Positions 33,226 to 46,449 are shown, counted from the first letter of the stretch. The stretch: 64,000 bases of DNA from Allodiplogaster sudhausi (GCA_945643635.1 CALZFC010000251.1:2405001-2469000); one strand, 5' to 3'. The notes: generated by a model not told the origin, from the letters alone. A program made the numbers and translations.

Positions 33226-35258
33226 GCCAAACTACATTTGACACAATGACATGCATCGGCAGGCATACTGTAGGCGTCCCATCCTTCACAGAACAAAGCA
33301 TATTTAAAACGACTTTTAATTACTTAATTTCAATTTTGTTTGTGTTTCTGATTATAGATTTGTGTTTCTCGTCACCGAAACCCCCCAGAAACGTCATTAG
33401 TTTACATTGCATTGCTAATTGAAAAAATCATCTGCGGTCTCTAAAAATAGAGCTACATTTTGATAGATGTTGAAGTCATGTGCACCATTTTTGTGAGATT
33501 AAAGAATAAAATAGGCGACCAGCGAAATAGCACGCAAAAATTATATCCATAGCCAAACATTCATACTGTAGTTTCCTAATTAGTATCCCGGGGATATATT
33601 TTTAATACCCTTGCGAGGGAGGGGTACTATTAGAGTGAGGGTAGTATTTTTTATCGTTCACTAATTATCTCTCTTCCTCTCTAAAAATCTGCATCTCTCT
33701 TGGCTATCACTTTCTAACTTTTTCTCTGTTTTTCTCTCTCTCCACCAATTCTTGTTGTTTGAAAATGGCGGGAAGGTTTTCGAATATGAAAAAGGGCGGA
33801 AGATTCAAAATTTCTTTCCATAGAACTTTTGAATGCCGCATCACAGTTTCGATGTCCTGTGTGGTATTCAGGATGTCGTTCAATTCTCCTTTTTATCTCT
33901 TTTTTTATCTGAAAAGAGATAAAAAAAAGAGAAGTCTTGTTCAATAACCCATGGTGAGTTCGAGAATGGAATATCGATAATGTTAATGAGGAGTCTCCTA
34001 ACCAAATAGCACCGCCTTGCATTTCTTGTTTATTTAACACTGGAATCCGCCAAAGAAAAGTGCCGATTCGCTTTATTTTAGCTTTGCTTTAATAAACTTT
34101 TGTCCAATAAACCGTATATTCAGTCGCGCTCATAAAACTGGAAATTCATATTTCATGGACATAACTTTTTTAAGGAAGTTACAATTTAAATGAAAATTTC
34201 AGGGTTGATTCATTAATTAGCAGTTTCTTGGTTTCATTGATCCACAAATGATCAAGAAAAATCAATAACTTTAAATCAACAGGTTTGCACATTTAGGCGC
34301 GCTGGACAAAATAATTTATTTCTTTGATCTCCGTGTAGTTTTTATTGGAATTTTATTTTATTCGCCTTTCATTACATCCCAGCAATAACATTTTAGTCTA
34401 ATTGTGATTGAATCCTATGCTGTTACATGCTTCCTGCCTTCAGTTCAAGATTCACTCAATCTTTTTGTACGAATGTTAACCATGTAGCGAGCCAGTTGAA
34501 GGTTACTGTAACAGAAGGTTGCTTTCAGCATTTTATTTGTCTTCTCGGATCTTGTTCATGTGAACAACCACCGGCCAGTTTGACATTGTGTCCACGACAA
34601 TTTTGAGTCAGGCCTAAAGACGCGAGTTCAAGATTGAATTCTCTTGTTCTTTATCCCTATTCTCTCTACATCGTTTATCTCTGCAACATGCCAACAACAT
34701 TTCAAAGTTGCAAAGTAAGTATACACTGAGACATCGGGTGAAAGGTTGATCGATTGTATAGACGGCATCTTAACGGCGGTCCTCAACATACCACACTCCT
34801 GCGTTCCTGTAAAAAATGGAGATCATTTTATGTACAATTCTGAGGAATTACAAGCGTGTAGATATGCATGTATTTTACTCTTTTAATCTGCTCTTTCTTC
34901 TCTCTTCTTTAATTTGTTTTCATGCCCTCTTAGCCATTCGTGCACTCATAGATCATGTCACATTTCGTTGGGTGGACGAAACGGAATGGCCGACACCAGA
35001 GCAAGCAGAACGCACACGACAACCAGGAGTGAACGTAGAGAAGAGAACATCCTCGAAACTCTTAATATGTTCACTGAGTAGCACCGGGTCATATATTAAT
35101 GGACATGCAACTGATTTTAAAAACATCGCGACCGCAACGCCCCAAAAATTATGTTCATTTCATTTTGGTCGAGATATACCTATTTGATCAGCCGTAAATT
35201 AATGTAAAACATCAGATTCTCCTCAAACAATTGGGGACAAGACGCTGGGATAATTTAT
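33226..35258. other. Stretch without a supported gene
   Basis: AT-rich sequence with a few dispersed repeat fragments. Around 34132-34312 a short segment has loosely matching ends (CAGTCGCGCTCATAAAA and the reverse complement of GGCGCGCTGGACAAAAT); the second end also recurs at about 26222-26250. An open frame of 123 codons at 34816-35187 has no recognisable similarity and is not called as a gene. Confidence 0.4.
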
Positions 35259-37492
35259 AACTACAAAAATTAATACACCAAGGATAAAATATGTACATAT
35301 GTATGTTCTTAACTGTATTTTCAAGTACTTTCACTGAAAAATGACAAAAGTGTATAGAGACGAAAGTGTATCCGAGAACTCTTGAGTGTCTTCTCAACAT
35401 GTCCCTTTTTATAGCGATCGCTGCGCTATAAAAAGGAACATATTGTGAGAAGGATTACCGGCGAGACGTTTTCTTGTTTGCCAACAAACCAGTCACAAGG
35501 GTTTAGGAAGTGAAAGAGTGGAAAAAAGGCAAAACTGCCGGCAAGTCTTAGAAAACATGCCGCTCTCTTCTTCACTTCCACACGATCTTTCATCTTTTTG
35601 TACATACTCTTCTTGTTATGTTAAACTCAAATAAAATAGAATGGGAGTTTGTGTCATTTGTTTCCGCAAAGAGGGCAGGGCAAACACCTTGAGCATAATT
35701 AGACTTTTGACTTCCGCTACCAGTGAAAAGTCTGATTCTGTTCAAGGCGTTTGCTCTGCCCTCTTTTCCTTCCTTGAGTAAACAGGCGTTCCAAGTTTCA
35801 TTAAACCAAAGTCAAACATCTGTCTCCGATGTTCGCGTCAACCACGGGTTCAGACGAATGTAGTACGCAATTTAGTGTGTATTCTCGCTGTTTTAACTCA
35901 GATTGTTAACATTACTATTGTACAGCCTTTTCCGAAAGGGGCGATTAAACGGGGAATCAGAAAACTAAAGTAAATTAAAATAAAGAATTATGTGTTGGCA
36001 CACAAGACGCGGAAAGAGCTGTATTTGATAATTTGCTATGGCAGAGAGATACATCTTAAACGGAGGAAGCGAAAGAGAGAACGAGAGAAAGCGAAATAGT
36101 TTCATTTAGCTGGTGCTAAATACATAATAATAAAATAATAGATATTCAAACATATTCGCAACAACGCTCGTTTCTTTATTTTCATATTTTGTTTAATATT
36201 TTTTATTTAGGAAGTCATTTCGATAAAGCATTCCCCGTGGATTTAGCACAAATCAATTAGCAAAATGAATCCACCATTTATGGCGCGCTGATCCAATCGT
36301 GGCCGGAACATTAGGAAGATCAATTTACACTCATTGTCAACTAATTCTCTGCCAGTTTGATCACACTAGCCCTCCCCTCGGCCGTAATTTCACCATATCT
36401 TCTGATCGGTGATGATATGTACATACAAATGCCCATCGGTTTTTTTACCCCTGGAAAAGGCATCATTTGTAATGTATGTACATTTACCCATTAAAAAAAA
36501 GAATGTCATTGTCGATTCATGCATAGTTGATAAAAAATTTCTTTTATAATTAGCACAAAATTATTTATAAATAATACGGAAAGATTTCAATGAAAAAAGA
36601 TTGACCGTCTTGGTAAAAAAAGAAACAAAGAAGCAGTGGTTTGATACTTCTCCTTACCATCTTTTAGTATCACATTGCAGTATACACCAAGCAATTCACT
36701 TGCAATGTGATAACGAAAACACTTAATGGGGAAATACTTGGTGCACATAATTCTAATACATAATTCTTTATTTTAATTTACTTTAGTTTTCTGATTCCCC
36801 GTTTAATCGCCCCTTTCGGAAAAGGCTGTACAATAGTAATGTTAACAATCTGAGTTAAAACAGCGAGAATACCCACTAAATTGCGTACTACATTCGTCTG
36901 AACCCGTGGTTGACGCGAACATCGGAGACAGATGTTTGACTTTGGTTTAATGAAACTTGGAACGCCTGTTTACTCAAGGAAGGAAAAGAGGGCAGAGCAA
37001 ACGCCTTGAACAGAATCAGACATTTCACTGGTAGCGGAAGTCAAAAGTCTAATTCTGCTGAAGGTGTTTGCCCTGCCCTCTTTGCGGAAACAAATGACAC
37101 AAACTCCCATTCTATTTTATTTGAGTTTAACATAACAAGAAGAGTATGTACAAAAAGATGAAAGATCGTGTGGAAGTGAAGAAGAGAGCGGCATGTTTTC
37201 TAAGACTTGCCGGCAGTTTTGCCTTTTTTCCACTCTTTCACTTCCTAAACCCTTGTGACTGGTTTGTTGGCAAACAAGAAAACGTCTCGCCGGTAATCCT
37301 TCTCACAATATGTTCCTTTTTATAGCGCAGCGATCGCTATAAAAAGGGACATGCTGAGAAGACACTCAAGAGTTCTCGGATACACTTTCGTCTCTATACA
37401 CTTTTGTCATTTTTCAGCGAAAGTACTTGAAAATACAGTTAAGAACATACATATGTACATATTTTATCCTTGGTGTATTAATTTTTGTAGTT
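35259..37492. mobile_element. Giant foldback element: two 735-bp inverted arms with a 764-bp spacer
   Basis: The arms are 35259-35993 and 36758-37492, exactly equal in length and differing at only scattered positions (for example GTGTGTATT against GTGGGTATT). Outer ends read AACTACAAAAATTAATACACC and its complement. Each arm contains its own hairpins: TTTTTATAGCGATCGCTGCGCTATAAAAA, and an imperfect pair AGAGGGCAGGGCAAAC / GTTTGCTCTGCCCTCT about 80 bp apart. The spacer codes for nothing recognisable. No target-site duplication could be fixed. It resembles a foldback or long-TIR non-autonomous transposon; an assembly palindrome is less likely because the arms are not fully identical. Confidence 0.88.
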
Positions 37493-37499
37493 TTAGGCA

Positions 37500-40400
37500 G
37501 AATAGTGCAAGCCAAATGGGGTAAATTTAGAATACTTTATGTCATGGTATAAAGATAGAAATAAAAAGTGTGAGCAGAAGTAAAATATGTGCAAGGCAAA
37601 AATATCGGACCTTTTTTTTATAAATTCATTTTTGGCCATTTTCAATCAAAGACAGGCTATATATATATTGTTTATCTGGCTTGCATATTAAGAGTAATAG
37701 GGCAACGTATGAATGAGAGAGGTATAAATAACTCAATCAGATAAATAAGAGGCACACAACGGGGTGGCCAATTCGTGCTTAAGGCACATTAGAGAAAACA
37801 GAGACAGAAAACATAAATGAAAGCAACAAATGTAAAAATAAAGTAGAACTATTGATTTAGAGATAATACACATCTCCTAATGTGGGCAGGGCAAGGGAAA
37901 ATAAATCATCGTTAAGCTGATTCCATTTGTCAACTATTCGGTTCGAGAAAAAGTTCATATAAGTTCTACTACGGAAGTTAAATTTACACAATTTAAACCG
38001 ATGCCCACGTGTGATATTTGAGCGAGGAAAACAAAAGATTTGATCGGCCTTAATACCATAAATTCCCTTAAAAATCTTGAGGGCGACAAGAAGATCATTG
38101 ATCTGCCGGCGAACTGATAATGGTTCTAGATGCACGTAATCGAGGCGTTCAGAATAAGAGAGAGATAGTCCGCATCTAGCAAATGCAAGTCTAGTAAAGC
38201 GCCTTTGAACATTCTCGATCTGCTTAATAAGATATAAATGGTGGGGGGACCATACTTCCATGCAAAACTCGAGCAGGGGTCGAACATAGATTACATACAG
38301 ACGAGTTAGAAATTTGATATTACATGACCGAAAATTTCGCAAAATATGAAATGATACTCGTGTAGCCTTTTTACAAATGGAGTCAATATGACTATCAAAT
38401 GAGAGGTCACTACATATATGAACTCCCAGATCACGATAATAATGAGTGGTTGGAACCGGGAAGGAGTGGAGAGAAGGCTGGAATGGGGGATGGGCAGGGC
38501 CGACAGGCATGAACATGGTCTTCTTCAGATTGATCCGAAGTCCCCAGCGCGTTGACCAGTCGGCCACGCAGTCGAGAGCGCGCTGAAGGAGAACCGTGTC
38601 TGCAATTGTAAATACTTTGGCATCGTCAGCATAGAGTGAACAGAAGGAACCTATTGGGAGACACTCAGGAAGGTCATTAACATATAGTAGAAACATTAGG
38701 GGTCCGCAAACACTTCCCTGTGGAACACCGGAGGAGACAAGGAATTCATTTGATAACTCTCCATCAACAATAACGCGCTGAGATCTGCCAATAAGAAATG
38801 AGGTCAGCCATCGAAGAAGAGAGCCAGAAATGCGATATGAAGAGAGCTTGACAATAAGATGGTTCAATGGAATGCTATCAAAGGCTTTGGAGTAATCAAT
38901 AAAGACAGCAGATACATAAGAAGAAGAGTCTACAGCAGAGTGCCAAGTGGATAGGGAGGATAGGAGAGCGGAGGCGCAAGACTTTCTACTGCGAAAACCG
39001 TGCTGAGAAGGGGAAAGAAGACTATGTTCAGCGAGGTAGGAAAACAGTTGTTTACAAACAATGCGTTCGAAAGTTTTAGAAATTCCAGAAGTAAGAGATT
39101 CTTTGGGTCACTGGCATCACCTTGACGTTTGTATATAGGTTTGACAAACGCAGATTTCCAAAGGGAGGGGCATTTGTCATGAAGAAGGAATCGGTTGAAC
39201 AGAATAGTAAGGGGAACAGAGATAGCAATAGAAGTGCCTTTGAGGAAGGCGTAGGGGATTCCATCAGGAGTGCAGGAATTACGTGAAGGCAATTTACGAA
39301 GCATATGATAGATATTCTGGGAGGAGAAATCGATATAATCTATTCGGGCTGAGGTTCTGGGAGGGAGAGTGGGCTGATGGGAAGGAGGAGGAGAGGGAGA
39401 GAAAGATGATTCGAAGACTCTTGAGAAGCATTCGGCCTTATCACGACTAGCGATGAGAGTACGATCTGAGGAGACGTCTTTAATTACACCGAGTGTTGGC
39501 TTACTTTTGAGTCGGCCGTTAACAAAGTTGAAAAAGGTGCGGTTAGATCCAGAAATTGCGCGCTTCTCTTGGTTACGTTGAAAAGATCGTATAGAACGCC
39601 TAAGCTTGGCGGAGGAGCGGAAAAAAGGCTGGAGTCCATGGGTATGGGATGTTTTAAAAAGCTTCCGGCACTTACGCAGAATTCTGAGGACTTTGGGAGG
39701 ATATCTAATGTTTAAGGGCCTTATCTTAACCATGGGAACAGTGATATTGATAATTCCATGAATTATTGTAATAAAGTGGTTGTAAAGTAGGTCTGGTTCA
39801 GTTTGATTGTTGAAAACAACATTCCAATCATAAGAAGAGATCATATAAGACGCCAATTCAAAATTTGCCTTTCTATAATTTGGGATAACAAGATCAGAGA
39901 GAGGAGGATAAGGAAAACAAATATCGAATTTAACAAGGCAATGATCAAAAGAGGGGAGGGGTGGCATGGTTTTACAATTGGATACAGAACATGGATTACT
40001 AGAGAATACAAGATCAAGGATGTGATCATTACGAGTAGGAGTAACAACATGCTGCCTAAGGTTGGCGTTGACTGAAAAAGATAGGAGCTGAGAGGATGGA
40101 TGATTCTGGGAAAGCGGGGTACTTAGGGAGGAAGAAGACCAATCAACATCATGGCAGTTGAAATCCCCACAGAGGACAAAATGCTTGTCAGAATCGGCAA
40201 AGATGGAATAAATATGCTCTAGACGGTCTGCGAAATTTTGATTTGAACAGGAAGGGCTGCGGTATACTGCTACTATGGTGGCAGAGTTCGAAGAGCGATC
40301 AGTGGTGGTAACGGAGATGGCAAGGAGTTGACAAAAGGGAGAAAAGGAGCGAGATGAGAGGACAAAAGCAGGCAGATGGGAGGACACCAAGATAGCAACG

Positions 40401-41203
40401 CCCCCACCAGGGCTTGGCGAGTCACGGTCAGAGCGAAAAACCTGATATTTGCCATTTAGAGATAGAGAAGAATCTTGCAAACGATCAGGGGAGGCCCAGG
40501 TTTCAGAAATAGCAAGCAGATCAATGGTATGAGTTGAGAGTAAAAAGTTCAAAATATCAAGTATAGATACCAGAGATCTAAAGTTTACGTGATAGCAGCA
40601 AATGAGAGACTTTTTATGAGAGATGCACGGATCACTACATAAAGCAGAATTAGAATTTGTGGCAGGATTTTTGGATGCAGGATCCCGGATGGTAGTATCT
40701 CACTGATTGTGAGATGTGGAGGGGGGCAACTGAGATTGATTCGGAGGTAGCGCAGCCGGTGGGGTGCTCTTGTTGTCGAGCCGTTTCGCATCAGACGCGA
40801 TGCCGTCATCTTCATCAGCCATCGCTTCATCTCCCTCCGGGAGCGGCTCGAACGACCGCTTACCCGGCCGCCGCGCGGAAGTGGAGGACGCGTACTTCAA
40901 GAGCGCATCGACAAGATTGCGGCCAGGCAGCGGGACTCTCTTCCTCCGGCCACTCGGGGTAGGATGAGGCGCCCGGAGGGTACCGGCCGCCGAGTGGGGA
41001 GAGAGAGACAGAGCCACTGGCACAGAGGATGACTTCTTAGGTTGTCTGCGATTAGAGTTCAGAAATGTCCTGGAAGAAGTCTGGGCATTAGAATGAGGGA
41101 GGCCACTGCCAGAGGCAGTGGCATTTTGTGATGAGATAAGAGAAGCAGAGAGAGAGGAAGACGGGGCTGAGGAGGAAGAGGCTTTTGCCTTACAATTAGA
41201 CAA
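37500..41203 (-). mobile_element. Non-LTR retrotransposon (CR1/Jockey-like LINE), mutated
   Basis: Reading leftward: an N-terminal Ser-rich, basic ORF (41203-40700) ending in a single TGA; then in the same frame an EEP endonuclease (40590-39870; LLAISETW, GGGVAILV, LCGDFNCHDVDW, NDHILDLVF) and the start of the reverse transcriptase. At about 39105 a short deletion removes the YRPI-type codons and shifts the frame. The RT then continues through FIDYSKAFDSIP, SGVPQGSVCGPLMFLLYVNDLP and the catalytic YADD to the C-terminus at 37857 (KWNQLNDDLF). The region 37500-37856 is a presumed 3' UTR. Domain order and motifs fit the CR1/Jockey group. The copy is not autonomous because of the RT frameshift. 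Confidence 0.92.
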
Positions 41204-41211
41204 GTTATTTT

Positions 41212-41285
41212 GTGAAGGTATACGGAATAAAAATCCTCTCTTTCTCGCTATGAAGGTATACGGAATAAAAATCCTCTCTTTCTCT
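41212..41285. repeat. 37-bp tandem duplication
   Basis: GAAGGTATACGGAATAAAAATCCTCTCTTTCTC occurs twice in a row (41214-41246 and 41251-41283), just upstream of the LINE 5' end. Confidence 0.9.
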
Positions 41286-41386
41286 GTCTTTCGCTCTCTA
41301 TCTGACTCTTCTTCCCTCTCTCATCGCATAACTCGTATGTATATACTCGTATTACCGAAACGTTTTCATAATTTGAAGTATCTACT

Positions 41387-41526
41387 TACAAGTAACATCC
41401 AAGACGTTTTGGAACGGCTTTGGAGAGAGCAGTCATGTGCTTCCAAGCACTCTCGCTGAAGAGTACAACGATTATTACTCCGTAGGCAGCGGTCAATGTG
41501 ATGATGACGTCTGACAAGTTTTGACA
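41387..41526 (-). pseudogene. Duplicate of the ionotropic receptor terminal (M4) exon
   Basis: Encodes QNLSDVIITLTAAYG followed by a hydrophobic helix, SAWKHM and a short tail with TAA at 41387-41389. It is clearly paralogous to the terminal exon 46673-46820 of the receptor gene. The acceptor has decayed (CTG where CAG is expected), and no other receptor exon precedes it on this strand within 1.3 kb. Confidence 0.8.
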
Positions 41527-41529
41527 GCA

Positions 41530-42919
41530 GCACTAATTAAAATATGTTAATAATAAAAAAACTATTTGAAATTGATACAGTGTTGCATTAACAAGTTATT
41601 CTTCTCTATTTTCATAAAGTCAACAAAAATAAATATGAGGATCGAGCGCGAGTGTTCAGAATTCGCATGAGCTTTATGTCGGAATCGTGATGAGCGATTC
41701 TTTTACTTTCTTCTTTTTTTTATAGTCCCTGCTCGACGGTTACTGACAGGATCTTTTAAATAAAAGGTACTAATTGCAAGAAATACTTAGGTGGGAAATT
41801 AAATCCATACCAATCGTTATTTTAAATTCTTAACACGAAATTTGACAAGCCTGTGGACAGAGTGACTCGGTGTAAGACTAGTTTGGTAACGACTGAAAAC
41901 TGTACCAAAATTGTGTTGTATTTATTCACCCGATGTGACTGTACCGGCGACAGGAACATGACGCCTTCATACGACAGATTTCTACATCTTCCATTTTCAC
42001 TCGACCCCCAAAATCATTGAACCTATTGGCGATTGTTCATAAGTTAAATTAATTCAGTTATTCTACAGTCCCGCTCAACATTATTATGTCCGATATTAAT
42101 AATATTAATAGCATTAATAATATTAATATAAATAATATGAACTGGAATATGCATTTTCGTGCCATTTTTCCCCTCATAACTATTCTCGTCAGGAACGTCG
42201 AAGAGCCAATTAAAGCTTTTAGGAAAATGTATGTACCTCTCCCCCTACCTGTCACATGAGCAAACATCGAAGGATATTAATTCAGGGAGATTCTATGTAC
42301 TAAGCACCTAATTATGAATTCATTCTTCAATGAATTCCAATATTTAAGCATGAGTATACTCGATGAAATCGACCGGCCGAAGAGAACCGTCCTTCTTTTA
42401 TTTTTAAATAATTTATTTTAGCAAACGACGTTGACAATGTGTTTTTGTTTTTCAGAAAGAAATTTAAGAATTTCCAAACAGAATTTCTCGACGATCTTTT
42501 ATCAAATAGTTTTTTTTATTGCCTCCAAATATTTATCGTGCTTTGCATATTTTTTTTTTATTTGTAGGGTAACTCTCTGAAAACAGCATCAAGTGCCTCT
42601 CCGTTCTGTCCGAAGATTAATATTAAAAACTAGAAATTAGTTTCTTTTATTGTTCACGGCTATTCCGCTTTATTGATTGGCCAAATGAAAAAGAGTAAAT
42701 TTTTTAACCATTTCGCAGCCGGCGGTTCGCATGAGCTACGATTGCATATTTGAAGGACACCATTCTATCACTTGATCCATCCTCGGCAATAGTCTCTTAA
42801 AAAAACACACAAAACTCCTTTTCTTTAAGAAAACAGAGAGCTTTTGAGAGACAAAATGGAGGGAAATTCAAAGAATAAGTAGGCGAGATCTGGTTCACAA
42901 CCACTAAGCAAACGCGTAC
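41530..42919. other. AT-rich interval, no gene supported
   Basis: No reading frame with splice context or family similarity was found. It contains a short ATT/ATTAAT-rich array near 42090-42135. Confidence 0.45.
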
Positions 42920-43170
42920 CGCTTCAGAATGCACGGGATGCACGGAGAACGCGAGGCCACCGGCAAATGACGTCAGTCGGCTTACGGTGCCACCAGAATC
43001 CGAGAATGACGCCATCGTGGAGGATACTGTAGCTCCTCCTTCTCGTCTTTCCTGCTTGCCCAAAGCTACAGTAATCCACGAGAAGAGCCGGTAGACGAGC
43101 AGCGTGTTTACGGCGTGCAGTGCAAGATTGACGATGTGGAAGGCATGCAGTCAGCCCGGAAGGAGAAAGC
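42920..43170 (-). pseudogene. TMTC-like (O-mannosyltransferase) exon with an in-frame stop
   Basis: After the acceptor TTCTCAG the frame reads FLLPG-stop-LHAFHIVNLALHAVNT, then a linker and LTSFAGGLAFSVHPVHSEAV before a GTACGC donor. The VHPVHSEAV block and the preceding HIVN-LHAVNT helix are typical of the N-terminal multi-membrane domain of TMTC1-4, ER O-mannosyltransferases with TPR repeats. A TGA (43151-43153) replaces what is probably Trp. No TMTC neighbour exon was found, so this is an orphan fragment inside the receptor cluster. Confidence 0.7.
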
Positions 43171-43439
43171 CTGAGAAAAGAAAACTGCTTCCTTGCTTTA
43201 AATATTTTCATGTCCTTTCCTTGTTCTCAATTTCTTGTTTGATGAAAGCTTCAATATAATTTATCTGCCTATTTAATTCTTTATCTACCACATTTAATTT
43301 CTCAATCTTCAAATGAATGCGATACACATATGAGCATACATATATGTATGGTTCGTTAATTTGAGCCCCGAAAAAATTCGCTCATATTACTCTCACTTCC
43401 AGCTATATGAACAATTTCAGCGTATAATAGTGTTGCATG

Positions 43440-43691
43440 AATTAATTCCATTCTCATAACGGTCACTTGCTTCGTGCTCTTTCTCGTTCAGAAATTCTCT
43501 CACTCTATCCTTATCAGGCCGACTTCCTGCTTCCTCATATTCCGGGAGTCACCGGTTTAGCGCTTTTGAATGGTCGTGGAATCCAAGATGGGAGGGTTCC
43601 TCGCCTACCGGAATCTGACGAAATGGCCCCCAGATATCGGGCTTCTTATCCTGGCGAGCCCACCGTTTCTCCAGGAGCAGCGTCGATGATG

Positions 43692-43732
<41 letters not shown>

Positions 43733-45091
43733 CGAGCGGAGGGGGGGGGGCGAACTTGCGTCATTCCTAATGAGAGATGATTTAAGAGCGACGCCACCTT
43801 GCTACTTGGCCACCTTCCGACCATTATACTAAAATATGTAGAAAATTTTATTAATTAATTATTTATCATTTTCAATGGTGTTGAGGGTGCAGGGATATTA
43901 AATAAGGGCGAGCAGCGAGGATTAATCAGTGAAGGTTCGAATTGCTGCGCGTTCACCCCCCCCCCCTTCCCTAACGAAGAAGGGCGCAGGCATGTTAAAT
44001 TTAAGGAGGGCGATCGTAGAAACATATTCAATGTAGGTTCAAATTACTGCGTTCACTCTCTTGCGCAGGAACTCTCTCATGCTCGCCTGCTATTTCTCAC
44101 AAACCCTCTGCGTGAAAATAGTACTCGTCTAATGAGAGTGCGAAGGACAAATGGAAATCTCGCCTAATTTTTCGACGATCTCCTTATTTAAATTATAGAG
44201 AAAAATAGATTTCCGATTAATATTCTTATAAATAATTAATTTGTAAAGTAATTTCTTTAAACAAAGATGGCCGATTCGGAGTCCGATCGCCTGCGATGCT
44301 GCTGCGACGATATTCGATTTGTTACTCAAGGCAGAGTTTCAATTGTTACAACTTACAATAATGGTCAGTATACAATTAATTTTTTAATGTCCAGTATCAA
44401 AAACTGATTTTTTTTCTATATGCATTCTTTTTAAAGAGACACTCGAATGGCTAAGAAACACATAACAGAGTTAGCCAATTTACATTCCTTAAATCCACCG
44501 GGAGTTGTTTATCGAAATCATAAAATGAAATTATTTTTTTTTAGAAACATGCCACGAATCAGCGACAAACATCATTAGGTATAGCTATTTATATATCCTT
44601 TTTAAGGCAAATGAATATATTTTACTAATGATTATAATATGGAATTGCCTTTTTTCTCGCCCGATCTCTTATCCGCTCAAGGTCAGATGGAGCAATGGTC
44701 ATGGTGCGTGATAGACAGGTTACATTTCTCTCTCTCTCTAAAAAGTCGTTAATTAATTTGCATGAGTACCAATTTTCAAAAACCTTGTCGATGTGAGTCG
44801 CCTCGGGACCACAACATCAAATCGAGACAGTTTTAACCTTTGCGCGAGTTAACGCTCCCAAATTTTTCCCTCTTTCTTTCTCTCTTTCCCTCTTTATCTC
44901 TTTCTACCACACTCCGTGCCCTCTCTTCCTTCCTCAGTCCCGTCGATTATAAATATCTTGTCTTTCCGCAGTCTGCTGATGAAATGGACGCTGAAAATCG
45001 TCGCCATATTGAGCGGCTTTATCAAATTCTTCTGCGACTTTATCTGGGCATGCCCGGGTATGCCATTAATACGGCGACTTTGAACAGGTAA
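43440..45091 (+). pseudogene. Inverted partial copy of the ionotropic receptor 3' half (ligand-binding S2 exons)
   Basis: Exons that correspond to - strand exons of the receptor gene: from 43519 (ADFLLPHIPG...; partner 48615-48689), 44266-44363 (MADSESDRLR, FVTQGRV; partner 48252 and below), 44687-44718 (DGAMVMVRDRQ; partner 47815-47846) and 44971-45090 (DAENRRHIERLYQILLRLY; partner about 47271-47350). Introns are also alignable over long stretches. The third exon junction (donor GTCAGT, phase 1) is better preserved here than in the - strand gene. No M4 exon follows on this strand, so the copy is incomplete. Confidence 0.78.
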
Positions 45092-45755
45092 AGCGATTGC
45101 ATGTTCGATTATTTACGTACATTGTGTTGTTGGTCTAGCAGCTAAGATTATCTTTATTATTACTAGTCAACAAATTTTCAATAATTGTTTCAAAATGAGC
45201 ATTTGGAAACTTTTCACAGAACTTATGTCAATGTACTAATCCAGTCCATCAAAACTACCCGCAAAAGTTACAGAACATACTTACTTTACATGTGAACGTT
45301 TCATTGAATTCGTATATAATCATTAAAGGTTTTCATGATATAAAAGCTGCAAATGCAGCCCTCACATTAGTAAATCGACAATTTTCCATTCCTACTAACG
45401 TTTTACTAACATTTTTCATAATCTTTTACTTGTGAACACTGTAAGCTTCCCGTGCTTTCTTCTATAAACAAAAACAAATAAGTACATATACACATTAATT
45501 GACATTCCCTAAATCCACCGGGAGTTGTTTATCGAAATCACAAAATCAAAAAAAAAAAAATCACAGCATTTGTGCGTCCGGGCGCTTCGATCGAGCGCGA
45601 GTGTTCAGCACCAGTGAAGCGATTACTTTTTCAATGATTTATGAATGTACATGCATTATGTTGGGCACCTGACGTACATAGCTCGAATGAATCCTGGAGG
45701 AATGAAATGCTATTCCCAATGAACTTATTGCTAATTCATCAAAATCTCCAGTAAA

Positions 45756-45797
45756 ATGGATATTCCAGTGATGATTCCATTAAAAAAGAGAGTGATA

Positions 45798-45843
<46 letters not shown>

Positions 45844-46075
45844 TTCAATTCCTCATTTTCATGAATAGAGAAAAAGAGGGAGTAAAACCAATATTCAATA
45901 TTATTGATGAATTAGCAGTAAAGTCTAAAATTGTTGGACCTGTTCCTCTCGATAAAGTCGCAGAAGAATTTGATTAAGCCACTCAATATGCGACGATTTC
46001 CAGCGTCCAGTTTCAACAGTAAGAAATATGGCTGTGGTAAGAAAAAGAAAAGAAATTTATGATTTGAAGGCAGTT
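45756..46075 (-). pseudogene. Further fragment of receptor exon and flanking intron
   Basis: The segment around CTCGATAAAGTCGCAGAAGAATTTGATTAAGCC (45950-45990) duplicates 47275-47305 in the same orientation, with GA-repeat flanks. It encodes a broken version of the RRHIERLNQILLRLY helix (first part lost). Confidence 0.75.
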
Positions 46076-46204
46076 TTCCTTGTGCGACCTGGTCTGTGTT
46101 TTATTGTGGATGTCTTGCTCATTGCTTGCCTCATCTAATAGCTAGTCGAACCGAAAATACGATACCAGAATAAGCGCGAATGGATTTATTTTTTAGCCGA
46201 TTTA

Positions 46205-46449
46205 TTTCATCAATTGACATTCCTTAAATCCACCGGGAGTTGTTAATCGAAATCATAAACTGTCAAAAAATTAAGAAATATGCCACAAACCCATGACAGC
46301 CGTCGTTCGAAATGTTTTATTTTTATTTTACTAAATATACTAGTGAATGACTTTGTTGAACGTAATAATTTGCAATTGCAGGTTTTCTCGCAAGATTTCT
46401 CGTCCACTCATGGTCAGATGGGGTAATCGTTATGGTGCGAGAAAGACAG
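46205..46449 (+). pseudogene. Third copy of the receptor GVIVMVRERQ exon
   Basis: Exon 46418-46449 (32 nt, same length and phase as 44687-44718 and 47815-47846) with its upstream intron (TCCACCGGGAGTTGTT block at 46229-46245, also at 44497 and 45519). The donor is GTAAGA. Confidence 0.75.

Noticed and set aside
34132..34312. A possible Tc1/mariner-like miniature element
   Set aside because: The two ends match only loosely and the TA target duplication is not clear; kept as a note in the gap entry.
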